DNA of 64,000 nt. Origin: Geitlerinema sp. S16 (GTDB lineage Bacteria > Cyanobacteriota > Cyanobacteriia > Cyanobacteriales > Geitlerinemataceae). Shown piece after piece: positions 8,488-17,269 of this stretch. The stretch's first letter is position 1. The number at the start of each line of letters is the position of its first letter. The stretch lies in NCBI GenBank assembly GCA_011390275.1, contig JAABST010000014.1:29854-93853 (forward strand), in the 5' to 3' direction. Made by a program: the position numbers and the translations under genes. The notes beneath the pieces are model-generated. The model was given only the letters and a program-made list of their open reading frames with translations. It was not told where the DNA came from and did no database searches.

Positions 8488-10512
8488 ATGACCAATACCT
8501 CTTCCAGTGCGTCTCAATCCTCCAAAGCCCGTCGATCGCTGGTAGTTCAGACGAACTTTTCGCCCTTCGGTAACAAACTGATCCGAGCGGGTCATGTGAG
8601 TCCGGAACAGATGAACCAAGCCCAGAAAGAGTGTCGGCGCACCGGCCAACCACTCACCGAGGTGATTGAACAAATCACGGGAAAGCAGCTACCGCCAGAT
8701 TTAGTCCTCCAGTACAAACGACAGCAACTCTTTGAGCTGAAAATTTTGCACGGTGTAGATTCGTTTGATCCCGATGTGGCCGATATGAAGCCCGGTCACA
8801 TGAACGCATTGCTCGACGCTGTGCCGGTTGATACCTGCCGACGGTATAGCTGCCTGCCGCTGGATCGATCGGGTGATCATGTCTCGGTGGCGATGGTCGA
8901 TCCCGATAATCTTGAGGCTCAGGACGAACTCCGCCGGATTCTGCGCAGCCAAGATCTTCAGCTCGTGCGTCGCGTCATTTCCCTCGAAGATTTTCAGCAG
9001 ACCATTTCGCTATACCTTGACGAACAAGTTAAGCGTGAAGCGGCATTACAGGCACGCGAAGCCGACGAAAAGAATACGATTTCCGTTGAAGATTTTAGTG
9101 CTTCTAGTGGGGAAGATGGTGAATTAGAGGAAGCGCCTCCAGAAGCGCAAGACCTAGAGGAAGAGGGCGACGCTAACGATAAAAGCGTGGTTAGCCTGGT
9201 CAATAAAATTTTGCGGAAAGCCCTGAGCGACGGGGTCTCCGACATTCACGTCGAGCCGCAGGAAGAGTATCTACAAATTCGGATGCGGAAAGATGGCATC
9301 TTGTCGGAGCCATTCCCGCGCTTACCGAAGCAAATTGTCTCGGCGATTACGTCGCGCTTCAAGATCATCGCGGATATGGACATTGCCGAACGTCGGCAAG
9401 CCCAAGATGGTCGGATTCGTCGCATGTTTCAGGGGCGTGCGGTCGATTTTCGCGTTAACTCGCTTCCCAGCCGCTACGGCGAAAAAATTGTTCTTCGGAT
9501 TCTCGATAACTCGTCAACTCAGCTCGGTCTTGACAAACTGATCACCGACGAAGAGACCCTAGCCAAGGTTCGCGATATTGCGAGCCGTCCCTTTGGCCTC
9601 ATTCTTGTGACCGGGCCGACGGGTTCCGGTAAATCCACAACGCTTTACTCCGTGCTGGCCGAGCGCAATGATCCCGGCGTCAATATCAGTACCGCAGAAG
9701 ATCCGATCGAGTATGCGCTACCCGGCATTACTCAGTGTCAGGTGATTCGCGAAAAGGATCTAACTTTTGCCAATATCCTGCGGGCATTCTTGCGGCAAGA
9801 CCCGGACATCCTACTGGTGGGTGAAACGCGAGATAAAGAAACGGCTAAAACCGCGATCGAAGCGGCGCTAACCGGTCACTTGGTTTTAACCACACTCCAC
9901 ACCAATGATGCTGCCGGGGCGATCGCCCGTCTCGACGAAATGGGCGTCGAACCCTTCATGGTTTCAGGAGCATTGCTTGGCGTCTTAGCTCAGCGCTTGA
10001 TGCGTCGCGTCTGTAGCGAATGCCGGATGCCGTGTCAGCCCAGTGAAGACGAACTGTCGCGCTACGGTATGCGTTTTAAAGAAGAGGTCGATTCAACCTT
10101 CTACGAAGCCAAGGTTATACCGCCGCAGGAACGGAAAGAGTTGGCCGCATCAGGCGAACTTTGTGAAAAGTGCAACGGCATTGGCTACAAAGGACGGGTC
10201 GGGGTCTATGAGTTTCTCCAAAACTCCGAGGAAGTTACCGCTTTGATTAACGCGGGTGCGCCAACGGAGCGGGTGGCGGAAAAGGCCGTAGAGCAAGGAA
10301 TGACGACCCTGTTGTCCTACAGCCTCAAGCTAGCACGTCAAGGGTTAACCACCTTTGAAGAGGTGGATCGGGTGACTTTTACCGATACAGGACTCGAAGC
10401 TGAGATGAAAGCGAAGCGCAAAAGTTCGCTCACCTGTAAAACCTGCAATGCAGGCTTACATCCCGACTGGATGGAGTGTTTGTATTGCATGACACCCCGA
10501 TTCGAGGATTGA
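8488..10512 (+). CDS. pilB: Type IV pilus extension ATPase PilB
   Basis: A 674-residue cytoplasmic secretion ATPase that powers pilin polymerisation. An N-terminal MshEN-like domain is followed by the ATPase core: Walker A GPTGSGKST (about residues 376-384), Asp box around DPIEYALPGITQ, Walker B DPDILLVGETRD and a His box TTLHTNDAAGAI. A zinc-binding pair of cysteine clusters (CSECRMPC and CEKCNGIGYKGRVG) is typical of PilB/GspE. After the core there is a second C-terminal zinc-ribbon-like segment, CKTCNAGLHPDWMECLYC. The central acidic stretch near residues 225-235 is a linker. The ATG at 8488 gives the family N-terminus; the earlier start at 8407 adds unlike residues. First of the pilB-pilT-pilC series. 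Confidence 0.96.
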   Translation: MTNTSSSASQSSKARRSLVVQTNFSPFGNKLIRAGHVSPEQMNQAQKECRRTGQPLTEVIEQITGKQLPPDLVLQYKRQQLFELKILHGVDSFDPDVADMKPGHMNALLDAVPVDTCRRYSCLPLDRSGDHVSVAMVDPDNLEAQDELRRILRSQDLQLVRRVISLEDFQQTISLYLDEQVKREAALQAREADEKNTISVEDFSASSGEDGELEEAPPEAQDLEEEGDANDKSVVSLVNKILRKALSDGVSDIHVEPQEEYLQIRMRKDGILSEPFPRLPKQIVSAITSRFKIIADMDIAERRQAQDGRIRRMFQGRAVDFRVNSLPSRYGEKIVLRILDNSSTQLGLDKLITDEETLAKVRDIASRPFGLILVTGPTGSGKSTTLYSVLAERNDPGVNISTAEDPIEYALPGITQCQVIREKDLTFANILRAFLRQDPDILLVGETRDKETAKTAIEAALTGHLVLTTLHTNDAAGAIARLDEMGVEPFMVSGALLGVLAQRLMRRVCSECRMPCQPSEDELSRYGMRFKEEVDSTFYEAKVIPPQERKELAASGELCEKCNGIGYKGRVGVYEFLQNSEEVTALINAGAPTERVAEKAVEQGMTTLLSYSLKLARQGLTTFEEVDRVTFTDTGLEAEMKAKRKSSLTCKTCNAGLHPDWMECLYCMTPRFED

Positions 10513-10845
10513 GGTCTGCGATCAACATCCACGCTATTTTGGGTAAGCTTGAACTGAGCAACCTTAGGCTAGTCAATCGACTGAAGTTAATGTGAAACCG
10601 AACGTAATCTAGCGGATCACGGGTCAAACATTCTGATCGGTCATGCAACGGACAAGCTCTATTTTTGCCAATGCAGCGCTAATACAGCGCCCATATAGCG
10701 ATCCCTTAACCTGTCGATCATCCAATCAGTCAATATTGGGAATGCTGTTGACCAGCGCCGACACATTCTAAATTCTGGACAATCTGACAATGTCTTAATT
10801 TCCCTGTCGCTGGCGATCGAATAGACCCCTAGGAGAACCGTATTC
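10513..10845. other. Spacer between pilB and pilT
   Basis: A 333-base spacer with no coding frame I accept. It ends in a good ribosome binding site, TAGGAGA, at 10829-10835, ten bases before the pilT ATG. Its length suggests that pilT has its own promoter in addition to read-through from pilB. Confidence 0.4.
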
Positions 10846-11958
10846 ATGGATTTTGTAATCGAAGATGTCATGGAGTCGCTTGTCGAGCAAGGTGGTTCCG
10901 ACATGCACATTCAGGCGGGTGCGCCGATTTTCTTCCGCATTAGCGGTAAACTCACGCCACAAAACCAATTTGGTGAATCGCTTGCTCCGGATGAATGCCA
11001 GCGGCTGATCTTTAGCATGTTGAACAACAACCAGCGGAAAGATCTGGAACAAAACTGGGAGCTAGATTGTGCGTACGGGGTGAAAGGGCTATCGCGGTTT
11101 CGCGTGAATGTCTATCGCGAGCGTGGTTGTTTTGCCGCCTGTTTGCGAGCCTTGGCATCGGAGATTCCCAACTTTGATAAGTTGGGCGTACCTGAGATTA
11201 TGCGTGATCTGGCCATGCGTCCTCGCGGTATGGTGCTGATTACGGGGCAAACCGGATCGGGCAAAACCACCACAATGGCCGCCATTCTCGATTTGATTAA
11301 CCGCACGCGATCGGAACATATTCTCACGGTGGAAGACCCGATCGAATACGTTTTCCCCAATATCAAAAGCCTGTTTCACCAACGCCAGAAGGGTGAAGAT
11401 ACCAAAAGTTTTGCCAATGCGCTAAAAGCAGCGTTGCGCGAAGATCCCGACATTATCCTTGTGGGGGAAATGCGCGACCTAGAAACGATTTCTCTGGCCA
11501 TCTCCGCCGCAGAAACCGGTCACCTCGTCTTCGGAACCCTACACACGAACTCAGCATCGGCCACGATCGACCGGATGCTCGATGTCTTCCCTCCGATTCA
11601 GCAACCCCAAATTCGCGCTCAAATGGGTACATCTCTCGTTGGGGTCTGCTCCCAAAACCTCCTGAAAAAAGTCGGTGGTGGCCGTTGCGCAGCTCACGAA
11701 ATTATGGTGAACTCCTCGGCGATCGGTAACCTCATCCGGGAAGGCAAAACCACCCAGATCTACTCTTCGATTCAGATGGGATCAAAAATGGGGATGCAGA
11801 CGATGGAAATGTGTCTTGCACGCTTGGTGAATGAAGGCAAGGTCACCTACGAAGATGCGATGGCCAAAACCTCTAAAATTGAGGAATTGGCTCGTTTGGT
11901 TGATCCGCGCATCCTCAAAGGTGGTCAGCCCAGTGCGCCAGCAAAGGCCAAACGCTAG
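10846..11958 (+). CDS. pilT: Type IV pilus retraction ATPase PilT
   Basis: A 370-residue hexameric ATPase that depolymerises pili and drives twitching or phototactic motility. The N-terminal domain carries GGSDMHIQAGAPIFFRISG. The ATPase core has Walker A GQTGSGKTT (from about residue 134), VEDPIEYVF, the Walker B region ALREDPDIILVGEMRD, and HLVFGTLHTNSA. The C-terminal region has a LLKKVGGGRCAAHEI segment. Length is usual for the family. A strong TAGGAGA ribosome binding site precedes the ATG. Downstream is a long hairpin (11992-12032), so pilC may be transcribed separately. Confidence 0.96.
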   Translation: MDFVIEDVMESLVEQGGSDMHIQAGAPIFFRISGKLTPQNQFGESLAPDECQRLIFSMLNNNQRKDLEQNWELDCAYGVKGLSRFRVNVYRERGCFAACLRALASEIPNFDKLGVPEIMRDLAMRPRGMVLITGQTGSGKTTTMAAILDLINRTRSEHILTVEDPIEYVFPNIKSLFHQRQKGEDTKSFANALKAALREDPDIILVGEMRDLETISLAISAAETGHLVFGTLHTNSASATIDRMLDVFPPIQQPQIRAQMGTSLVGVCSQNLLKKVGGGRCAAHEIMVNSSAIGNLIREGKTTQIYSSIQMGSKMGMQTMEMCLARLVNEGKVTYEDAMAKTSKIEELARLVDPRILKGGQPSAPAKAKR

Positions 11959-11991
11959 CTTATTAGCCGATTTTATAACCCATGGCATGAC

Positions 11992-12032
11992 TCCTCTGTC
12001 GCTAACTTACGGCAGAACTTAGCGACAGAGGA
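11992..12032 (+). terminator. Hairpin after pilT
   Basis: Perfect 14-base arms TCCTCTGTCGCTAA (11992-12005) and TTAGCGACAGAGGA (12019-12032) enclose a 13-base loop. It lies 33 bases after the pilT stop codon. There is no T-tract after it, so it may attenuate or stabilise a transcript rather than act as a classical terminator. Immediately after it, AGATCTCGCA occurs twice. Confidence 0.55.
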
Positions 12033-12183
12033 AGATCTCGCAGAAAGATCTCGCAATTAACGCGATCAATTTACAACAGATTACGCGGACATCGACTTCG
12101 ATTGATTCCCATCCTGCCCTCGTCTCACCTTTCAACGTTTCCCTCGATTCGCCCGATCGTCACACACACCGATAATCTGCTCT

Positions 12184-13356
12184 ATGACTAGTGCCTTCCC
12201 GAAAGAAGAAAAGAAAGGGTTTGATTTTGAGGCGCTGGAAGAGAATATCAGCGCTGCCCTATCCAGTATTACAGTCAAAGACCGTGCGGTCTTTTCGCGT
12301 CAGTTTGCCGCGATGTTTAACGCCGGGGTCGGTATGATGCGCTGTCTGGCGGTACTGACGGATCAGTGCGGCAATGCCAAACTCAAGAAAGCATTAAAGG
12401 CGATTAGCGCCGAGGTGGAACAAGGGGGGAGCTTGGCGGAGGCGATGGCAAAACATCCGGACTGTTTCGATAAGCTTTACGTCAGTATGGTGGCGGCGGG
12501 AGAACTCGGGGGTGTGCTAGATGAGGTGCTGAACCGGCTCGCGATTTTGATGGAAAAATCCGCCAAAATTCAAAATGAGCTGAAGTCGGCGCTGTCCTAT
12601 CCGCAAACGGTGGGCGGGATTGCGGTCGTGATTTTTCTGGGGATGACGATTTTCCTGTTGCCGACGTTTACCGCGATTTTCGACCAGCTTGATGCGGAAC
12701 TGCCGATGTTCACTCAGGTGATGATGAACATCAGTTTCTTTTTGCGGGGGCCGGTGATGCCAGCGGAAAATCCTGAAGCGGAGAGCTGGCTAGAGCTGCA
12801 AAATTTTGGGATTGTCTTTTTTGTGGCGGGCTTGATCGGTGTCGGCTTTGCGATCGCCACCTACTACAAAACCCCGGTGGGTCGCTTCCAAATTGATGCG
12901 CTACTGCTGAAAGCGCCGATTTTTGGTGACCTCATCGAAAAAAGTGCCGTCGCGAGTTTCTGCAATGTGTTCGGGACGCTAACGCGATCGGGCGTGCCGA
13001 TTCTGAACTCGATGGAGATTGTGCGAGATACTGCCGGTAATGAGGTGATTGCCGACGCGATCGACTATGCCCGTGCTCAGATTCAGGAGGGCGGGAGCAT
13101 TAGCGAAGCGTTCCGCGAGAAAGGGGTGATGCCTGCCCTGGCGATTCAGATGATGGCGATCGGGGAAGAAACGGGGGAACTCGACAAGATGTTGGGCAAG
13201 GTCGGCGAGTTTTACGAGGATGAAGTCGAGCAGGCGATTAAAGGTCTGACGAGTATGCTCGAACCGCTGATGATTGTGGTCATTGGCGGCATGGTCGGAT
13301 CGATTTTGCTGTCGATGTATCTGCCGATGTTCTCGGTGATGGATAGTATCGGTTAG
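12184..13356 (+). CDS. pilC: Type IV pilus inner-membrane platform protein PilC
   Basis: A 390-residue integral membrane protein with two GspF/T2SF domains. Domain one starts at FSRQFAAMFNAGVGMMRCL (about residue 38) and domain two at FCNVFGTLTRSGVPILNSM (about residue 259). Membrane spans are visible near 143-163 (GGIAVVIFLGMTIFLLP), 218-240 and 357-380. It anchors PilB and PilT under the pilus base. The order pilB-pilT-pilC is standard in cyanobacteria. No ribosome binding site is evident before the ATG. Confidence 0.95.
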   Translation: MTSAFPKEEKKGFDFEALEENISAALSSITVKDRAVFSRQFAAMFNAGVGMMRCLAVLTDQCGNAKLKKALKAISAEVEQGGSLAEAMAKHPDCFDKLYVSMVAAGELGGVLDEVLNRLAILMEKSAKIQNELKSALSYPQTVGGIAVVIFLGMTIFLLPTFTAIFDQLDAELPMFTQVMMNISFFLRGPVMPAENPEAESWLELQNFGIVFFVAGLIGVGFAIATYYKTPVGRFQIDALLLKAPIFGDLIEKSAVASFCNVFGTLTRSGVPILNSMEIVRDTAGNEVIADAIDYARAQIQEGGSISEAFREKGVMPALAIQMMAIGEETGELDKMLGKVGEFYEDEVEQAIKGLTSMLEPLMIVVIGGMVGSILLSMYLPMFSVMDSIG

Positions 13357-13419
13357 ATCTTTTAATAGATCTTTTAAGTTTTTACTGACGAGTATTGCCC
13401 GAAAATAATTGTCCATCTC

Positions 13420-13461
13420 AGAAGTCCGACTTTTTGAATAAGTAGGACTTCTCGGACTTCT
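13420..13461. repeat. Small palindromic element, copy 1
   Basis: AGAAGTCCGA at 13420-13429 pairs with TCGGACTTCT at 13452-13461; an alternative pairing uses GGACTTCT at 13445-13452. A closely related hairpin with the same AGAAGTC/GACTTCT arms lies at 21544-21576, so this looks like a dispersed small palindrome as well as a possible pilC terminator. Confidence 0.5.
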
Positions 13462-13484
13462 CGCCACCCCCAGGAACTTATAAG

Positions 13485-14219
13485 ATGACTGCCCCAATTA
13501 CCGTCGATCGCATCACCCTACACAATCAGGATCTGGCGATCGATGCCTACCTCGCCCGCCCGACCGCTCCCGGTTCCTATCCCGGCATTATCGTCTTCCA
13601 AGAAATTTTCGGTGTGAATGCCCACATCCGCGATGTGGTCGATCGTCTGGCGCGGGAGGGCTATATGGCGATTGCTCCAGCGTTGTATCAGCGCAGTCAG
13701 CCCGGTTTTGAGGTGGGCTACACCGCTGACGATATGGCGATCGGTCGCCAGTATAAGGACGCAACCCGCGCCGAGGAACTGATCGGCGATACCCGCGCGG
13801 CGATCGCCCAGCTCGAAACGATCGACGGCTATAACGGCAACCTGGGCGCGATCGGCTTCTGCTTTGGTGGCCACGTCGCCTACCTAATCGCAACGCTCCC
13901 CGAGATTAAGGCGACCGCTTCGTTTTACGGAGCAGGCATCCCGGTCTTTTGCCCCGGCGAAGCTGACCCAACTATTACCCGCACCCCACAGATTCAGGGC
14001 GAAATCTACTGCTTTTTTGGCATGGCCGATCCGCTGATCCCCGCTGAACAAAATGCTGCGGTTGAGGCGGCATTAAAACAAGCCCAGATTAACCACCGAG
14101 TTTTTCGCTATCCCGATGTTAATCATGGTTTTTTCTGCGATCGGCGTGACAGTTATAACGCCGAAGCTGCCAAAGCGGCCTGGAATGAGGTCAAGACCCT
14201 CTTTGGACAGTTGCAATAA
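13485..14219 (+). CDS. Dienelactone hydrolase family protein
   Basis: A 244-residue alpha/beta hydrolase of the dienelactone hydrolase (carboxymethylenebutenolidase-like) family. The nucleophile elbow is GFCFGG (about residues 125-130), with cysteine in place of serine as the family requires. The acid is in GMADPLIP and the base in VNHGFFCD. The early IIVFQEIFGVN motif is also diagnostic. Cyanobacterial members are common, but their natural substrate is unknown; chloroaromatic breakdown should not be assumed. An AGGA sequence about eleven bases before the ATG supports the start. It follows pilC on the same strand after a palindrome and is probably its own unit. Confidence 0.9.
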   Translation: MTAPITVDRITLHNQDLAIDAYLARPTAPGSYPGIIVFQEIFGVNAHIRDVVDRLAREGYMAIAPALYQRSQPGFEVGYTADDMAIGRQYKDATRAEELIGDTRAAIAQLETIDGYNGNLGAIGFCFGGHVAYLIATLPEIKATASFYGAGIPVFCPGEADPTITRTPQIQGEIYCFFGMADPLIPAEQNAAVEAALKQAQINHRVFRYPDVNHGFFCDRRDSYNAEAAKAAWNEVKTLFGQLQ

Positions 14220-14444
14220 CGTATTCGATGAGAATTTAATCTGTCCTGTGGATACTGAATCTAGTTTGATGTCTGTATTAAGTCAGACAACAACTTGAAC
14301 CAATGCAGTGAACAAATTGGATATAGTTGAATGGCGTGGCCTTAACGGCTCGCTCCGATTGGTGCGGCTTCGTCTCACCCCTGGAACGTCCACCGCAGCA
14401 CCGATCGCGATCGCCTGCTTATTTTTACCCGATCTCCGCCATTC

Positions 14445-15359
14445 ATGACACGAGAATTAGCGTTTTCTGCTGACGATTTTGCCAAAGCACTCGAAGGGCA
14501 GAACTACAATTACGAAGAAGGCCAAATCGTTACTGGCAAAGTGTGCGAACACGACACGCAGGGGGTTTATGTTGATATCGCAGGCAAGTGTCCTGGATTT
14601 CTGCCGCTTAAAGAAATTGTACCGACACCCAGCGGCGATCTCGCTGATGTCTTACCCCTGGGCTTAGAACGTGAGTATGCGATCGTCCGTGGCGCGAATG
14701 CCGACGGTCAAGTAACGCTATCGATTCGCCAGCTTGAACTCGATCGCATCTGGGAGAACATGGCCGATCGCCAAGCCTCGGGCGCAACGATTAACGCCCA
14801 AGTCACCGGAACCAACCGGGGCGGCGTCGTCGTCGATGCGGACTCGATTCGCGGTTTTATTCCGCGATCGCACCTCCTTCGTAGCGACAATATGGAAGCG
14901 TTGGTGGGTCAAACTCTCACCGTTACGGTTCTAGAAGTCAATCCTGAGAAACAAAAGCTCGTCCTCTCCCATCGTTTGGCTGAACGCGCCAACTGCATGA
15001 GCAATCTTCAAGAGGGCGGCCTGTTTACGGGAACCGTTGTCAGCATCAAACCATACGGTGCATTCGTCGATCTGGGTGGTGTCACCGGGCTGCTGCACGC
15101 ACGGCAGATTAGCCAAAAACGCCCCAATGATGTGGAAGACGTCTTGAGCGTTGGTCAAGAAATCAAAGTCATTATTGGCGAGATCGACGAGTGGGAACAG
15201 AAAATTTCGCTCGTGACCAAAACCCTCGAAACCTATCCGGGTGAAATTCTCGAAAAGTTCGATGCGGTGATGGAAGCAGCGGAAGAACGCTGGGCGGCGG
15301 CGAAGGAAGCCAAGGGTGAAACGGTGAACAAACCGGAAGCACCAGTAACCAAAGCCTAG
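14445..15359 (+). CDS. S1-domain protein, second ribosomal protein S1 homologue (Rps1b/Nbp1 type)
   Basis: A 304-residue RNA-binding protein with three S1 (OB-fold) repeats. The first starts at EEGQIVTGKVCEHD, the second around ASGATINAQVTGTNRGG and the third at EGGLFTGTVVSIKPYGAFV. Cyanobacteria have two short S1 proteins instead of the six-repeat proteobacterial form. The N-terminus FSADDFAKALE and the length match the shorter type, called nbp1 or rps1b in Synechocystis. It probably helps mRNA binding to 30S subunits or binds RNA more generally. A 225-base leader precedes it, and a strong hairpin follows. The family call is firm; the paralogue assignment is by length and N-terminus. Confidence 0.9.
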   Translation: MTRELAFSADDFAKALEGQNYNYEEGQIVTGKVCEHDTQGVYVDIAGKCPGFLPLKEIVPTPSGDLADVLPLGLEREYAIVRGANADGQVTLSIRQLELDRIWENMADRQASGATINAQVTGTNRGGVVVDADSIRGFIPRSHLLRSDNMEALVGQTLTVTVLEVNPEKQKLVLSHRLAERANCMSNLQEGGLFTGTVVSIKPYGAFVDLGGVTGLLHARQISQKRPNDVEDVLSVGQEIKVIIGEIDEWEQKISLVTKTLETYPGEILEKFDAVMEAAEERWAAAKEAKGETVNKPEAPVTKA

Positions 15360-15380
15360 AATCAACCGACGAGAGCCGTT

Positions 15381-15428
15381 AGCAAAGATCGATTGGGTGA
15401 GGACACCCTCATCTAATCGATCTTTGCT
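15381..15428. terminator. Bidirectional terminator between rps1-like gene and cysS
   Basis: Perfect 14-base arms AGCAAAGATCGATT (15381-15394) and AATCGATCTTTGCT (15415-15428) enclose an inner GGGTG/CACCC stem. The hairpin is followed by a short A-rich run (GCAAAAAAC). It lies 22 bases after the rps1-like gene and before the end of the convergent cysS gene, so it could stop transcription from both sides. Confidence 0.7.
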
Positions 15429-15471
15429 ATAGCAAAAAACGATTTGCTTAGGACGTATCAAAAAAAGCTGA

Positions 15472-15489
15472 GAGCACTGAGCGGAGTCG
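15472..15489. repeat. Dispersed 18-base sequence, copy 1
   Basis: GAGCACTGAGCGGAGTCG occurs here and again, identically, at 23806-23823. Both copies are intergenic, preceded by an A-run and followed within about 25 bases by a GTGCGG motif. Similar ACTGAGCGGAGTC sequences are scattered in many cyanobacterial genomes. Confidence 0.5.
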
Positions 15490-15576
15490 TTGGCGTAGCC
15501 TTTGCGAAGCAAATAGTGCGGTTTTCAACTTAGACAAGAGTGTCCTAATTTAACCGGCTTCTGCTATGTACAAACC

Positions 15577-17025
15577 CTAATCGCGGACAAACACCGTCCC
15601 GTCCGGTTTGTCGATCAGCGTGATGCCCTGAGCTTTCAGATCATCACGAATCCGATCGGCCTCGGCAAAATTGCGATCAGCTCGTGCCTGCTTGCGTTGC
15701 GCGATCAAATCCTCGATCGCCGCATCCGTCAAACCGTCATCATTTCCCGTCTCCGCCGCAAAGGTCGCCGTCAAGCCCAACACCCCCGCCAGTTCCACCA
15801 GCGTCGTCCACTGGTGACACAATTCTTCCACTGGTGTCGTCAGCGCTTCCCCGTGAACCAGCAAATTCCCCGCACGCCGTAGATCCTTCGCCAGTTCAAA
15901 CAAAATTGCCAACGCCGCCGATGAATTGAAATCATCGTCCATCGCCGATCGAAATTTATCGACCACCTCCGACAACGGTTCCACCGTGGCCGAGGATTCG
16001 ACATCCCAGCCCAGCGTTCCACCAAAGCGATCGCCAAACGTTAAGCCATCATTAAACGTCTGCCAGCCACTCGTTGCCGACACGATCGCCTCGTCGGTGA
16101 AGTCCAGCGGTTTGCGATACTGCGCTTGCAAGATAAACAGGCGAATCACCATCGGCTCGACCGTTTCAAGCAAATCGCGAATCGTGGTGAAATTGCCGAG
16201 GGATTTCGACATTTTTTCGCCGTTGACGCGCACCATGCCGTTGTGCGCCCAGTAGGTCGCTAGGGGCTTACCCGTCGCACCTTCCGATTGGGCGATTTCG
16301 TTTTCGTGGTGTGGAAACACCAGATCGCCACCGCCGCCGTGAATGTCGATCGAGTCGCCGAGACGCGATCGGATCATCGCCGAACATTCAACATGCCAGC
16401 CCGGACGACCCTGACCCCAGGGCGATTCCCAAAACGGTTCGCTCGGTTTCGCTGCTTTCCAGAGGGCAAAGTCAAAGGGGTGACGCTTCTTCGGTTCGCC
16501 CGACCCGGCATCCACCCGACCGCTCGCCCCGGACTGCATCTGATCTTCGGTGCGACCCGACAGCTTGCCGTAGCTCGGAAACTTCTGGACGGCGTAGTAC
16601 ACGTCGCCACCGGAGGCGTAGGCCAGGTCGCGATCGATCAAAGTTTGGATGAGATCGCAGATTTGCGGGATATGCTCCGTGACACGAGGATAGTCGTCGG
16701 CGTCTTTGACATTTAAGCGACGTAAATCTTCAAAGTAGCTGGCGATATAGGTTTCGGAGACCTCGGCCATCGATCGATCTTCAGCGATCGCGCGATTGAG
16801 AATTTTATCGTCGATGTCGGTGAAGTTTTGGACGTACTGCACGTCGTAGCCGCGCCAGATCAGGTAGCGCCGCGCGGTATCCCAGGTGATATACGATCGC
16901 GCGTGTCCCAGATGGCAATGGTCATACACTGTGACGCCGCAGCAGTACATCTTGACCGTTCCCGGCTCGATCGGGGTGAAGGTCTCTTTCTGGCGGGTTT
17001 GCGTGTTGTAGATAACGAGGGACAT
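15577..17025 (-). CDS. cysS: Cysteinyl-tRNA synthetase
   Basis: A 482-residue class I synthetase that charges tRNA-Cys. The N-terminus MSLVIYNTQTRQKETF leads to the zinc and HIGH region CGVTVYDHCHLGHARSY, and the WHVECS segment (the active-site zinc site) and the KMSKS loop GEKMSKSLGNF follow. The C-terminal RKQARADRNFAEADRIRDDL is the family anticodon-binding end. The ATG at 17025 gives the standard length; the frame is open to 17151, but that part is not conserved. It is convergent with the rps1-like gene and shares its terminator. Confidence 0.97.
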   Translation of the reverse strand: MSLVIYNTQTRQKETFTPIEPGTVKMYCCGVTVYDHCHLGHARSYITWDTARRYLIWRGYDVQYVQNFTDIDDKILNRAIAEDRSMAEVSETYIASYFEDLRRLNVKDADDYPRVTEHIPQICDLIQTLIDRDLAYASGGDVYYAVQKFPSYGKLSGRTEDQMQSGASGRVDAGSGEPKKRHPFDFALWKAAKPSEPFWESPWGQGRPGWHVECSAMIRSRLGDSIDIHGGGGDLVFPHHENEIAQSEGATGKPLATYWAHNGMVRVNGEKMSKSLGNFTTIRDLLETVEPMVIRLFILQAQYRKPLDFTDEAIVSATSGWQTFNDGLTFGDRFGGTLGWDVESSATVEPLSEVVDKFRSAMDDDFNSSAALAILFELAKDLRRAGNLLVHGEALTTPVEELCHQWTTLVELAGVLGLTATFAAETGNDDGLTDAAIEDLIAQRKQARADRNFAEADRIRDDLKAQGITLIDKPDGTVFVRD

Positions 17026-17217
17026 GGAAGCGGGGGTGACGTCGGTAGCGTTTATGGTAAGCGGTTTGGCAGCGCTTTTAAGAATATCTTCGATCGTGCG
17101 ACACTCGCGCGAATTCAAGACCTGAGTAACGCAACCATCTTGCTTGCTCACAAGCTAGACGCTTATGCCACGCGGCTTAAAACGGGTGAGAACAGATAAA
17201 GATTTAGTGTCCAGTAG

Positions 17218-17234
17218 GGTGGGCAATGCCCACC
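17218..17234. repeat. Short palindrome GGTGGGCA-TGCCCACC
   Basis: An exact 8-base inverted repeat around a single central A lies between the DedA gene's stop and cysS. The same GGTGGGCAATGCCCACC palindrome is a common dispersed intergenic element in cyanobacteria. It may contribute to termination of the DedA gene. Confidence 0.5.
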
Positions 17235-17269
17235 ACGATCAACCAGCGAATAAGTATCCGTCTACAACT

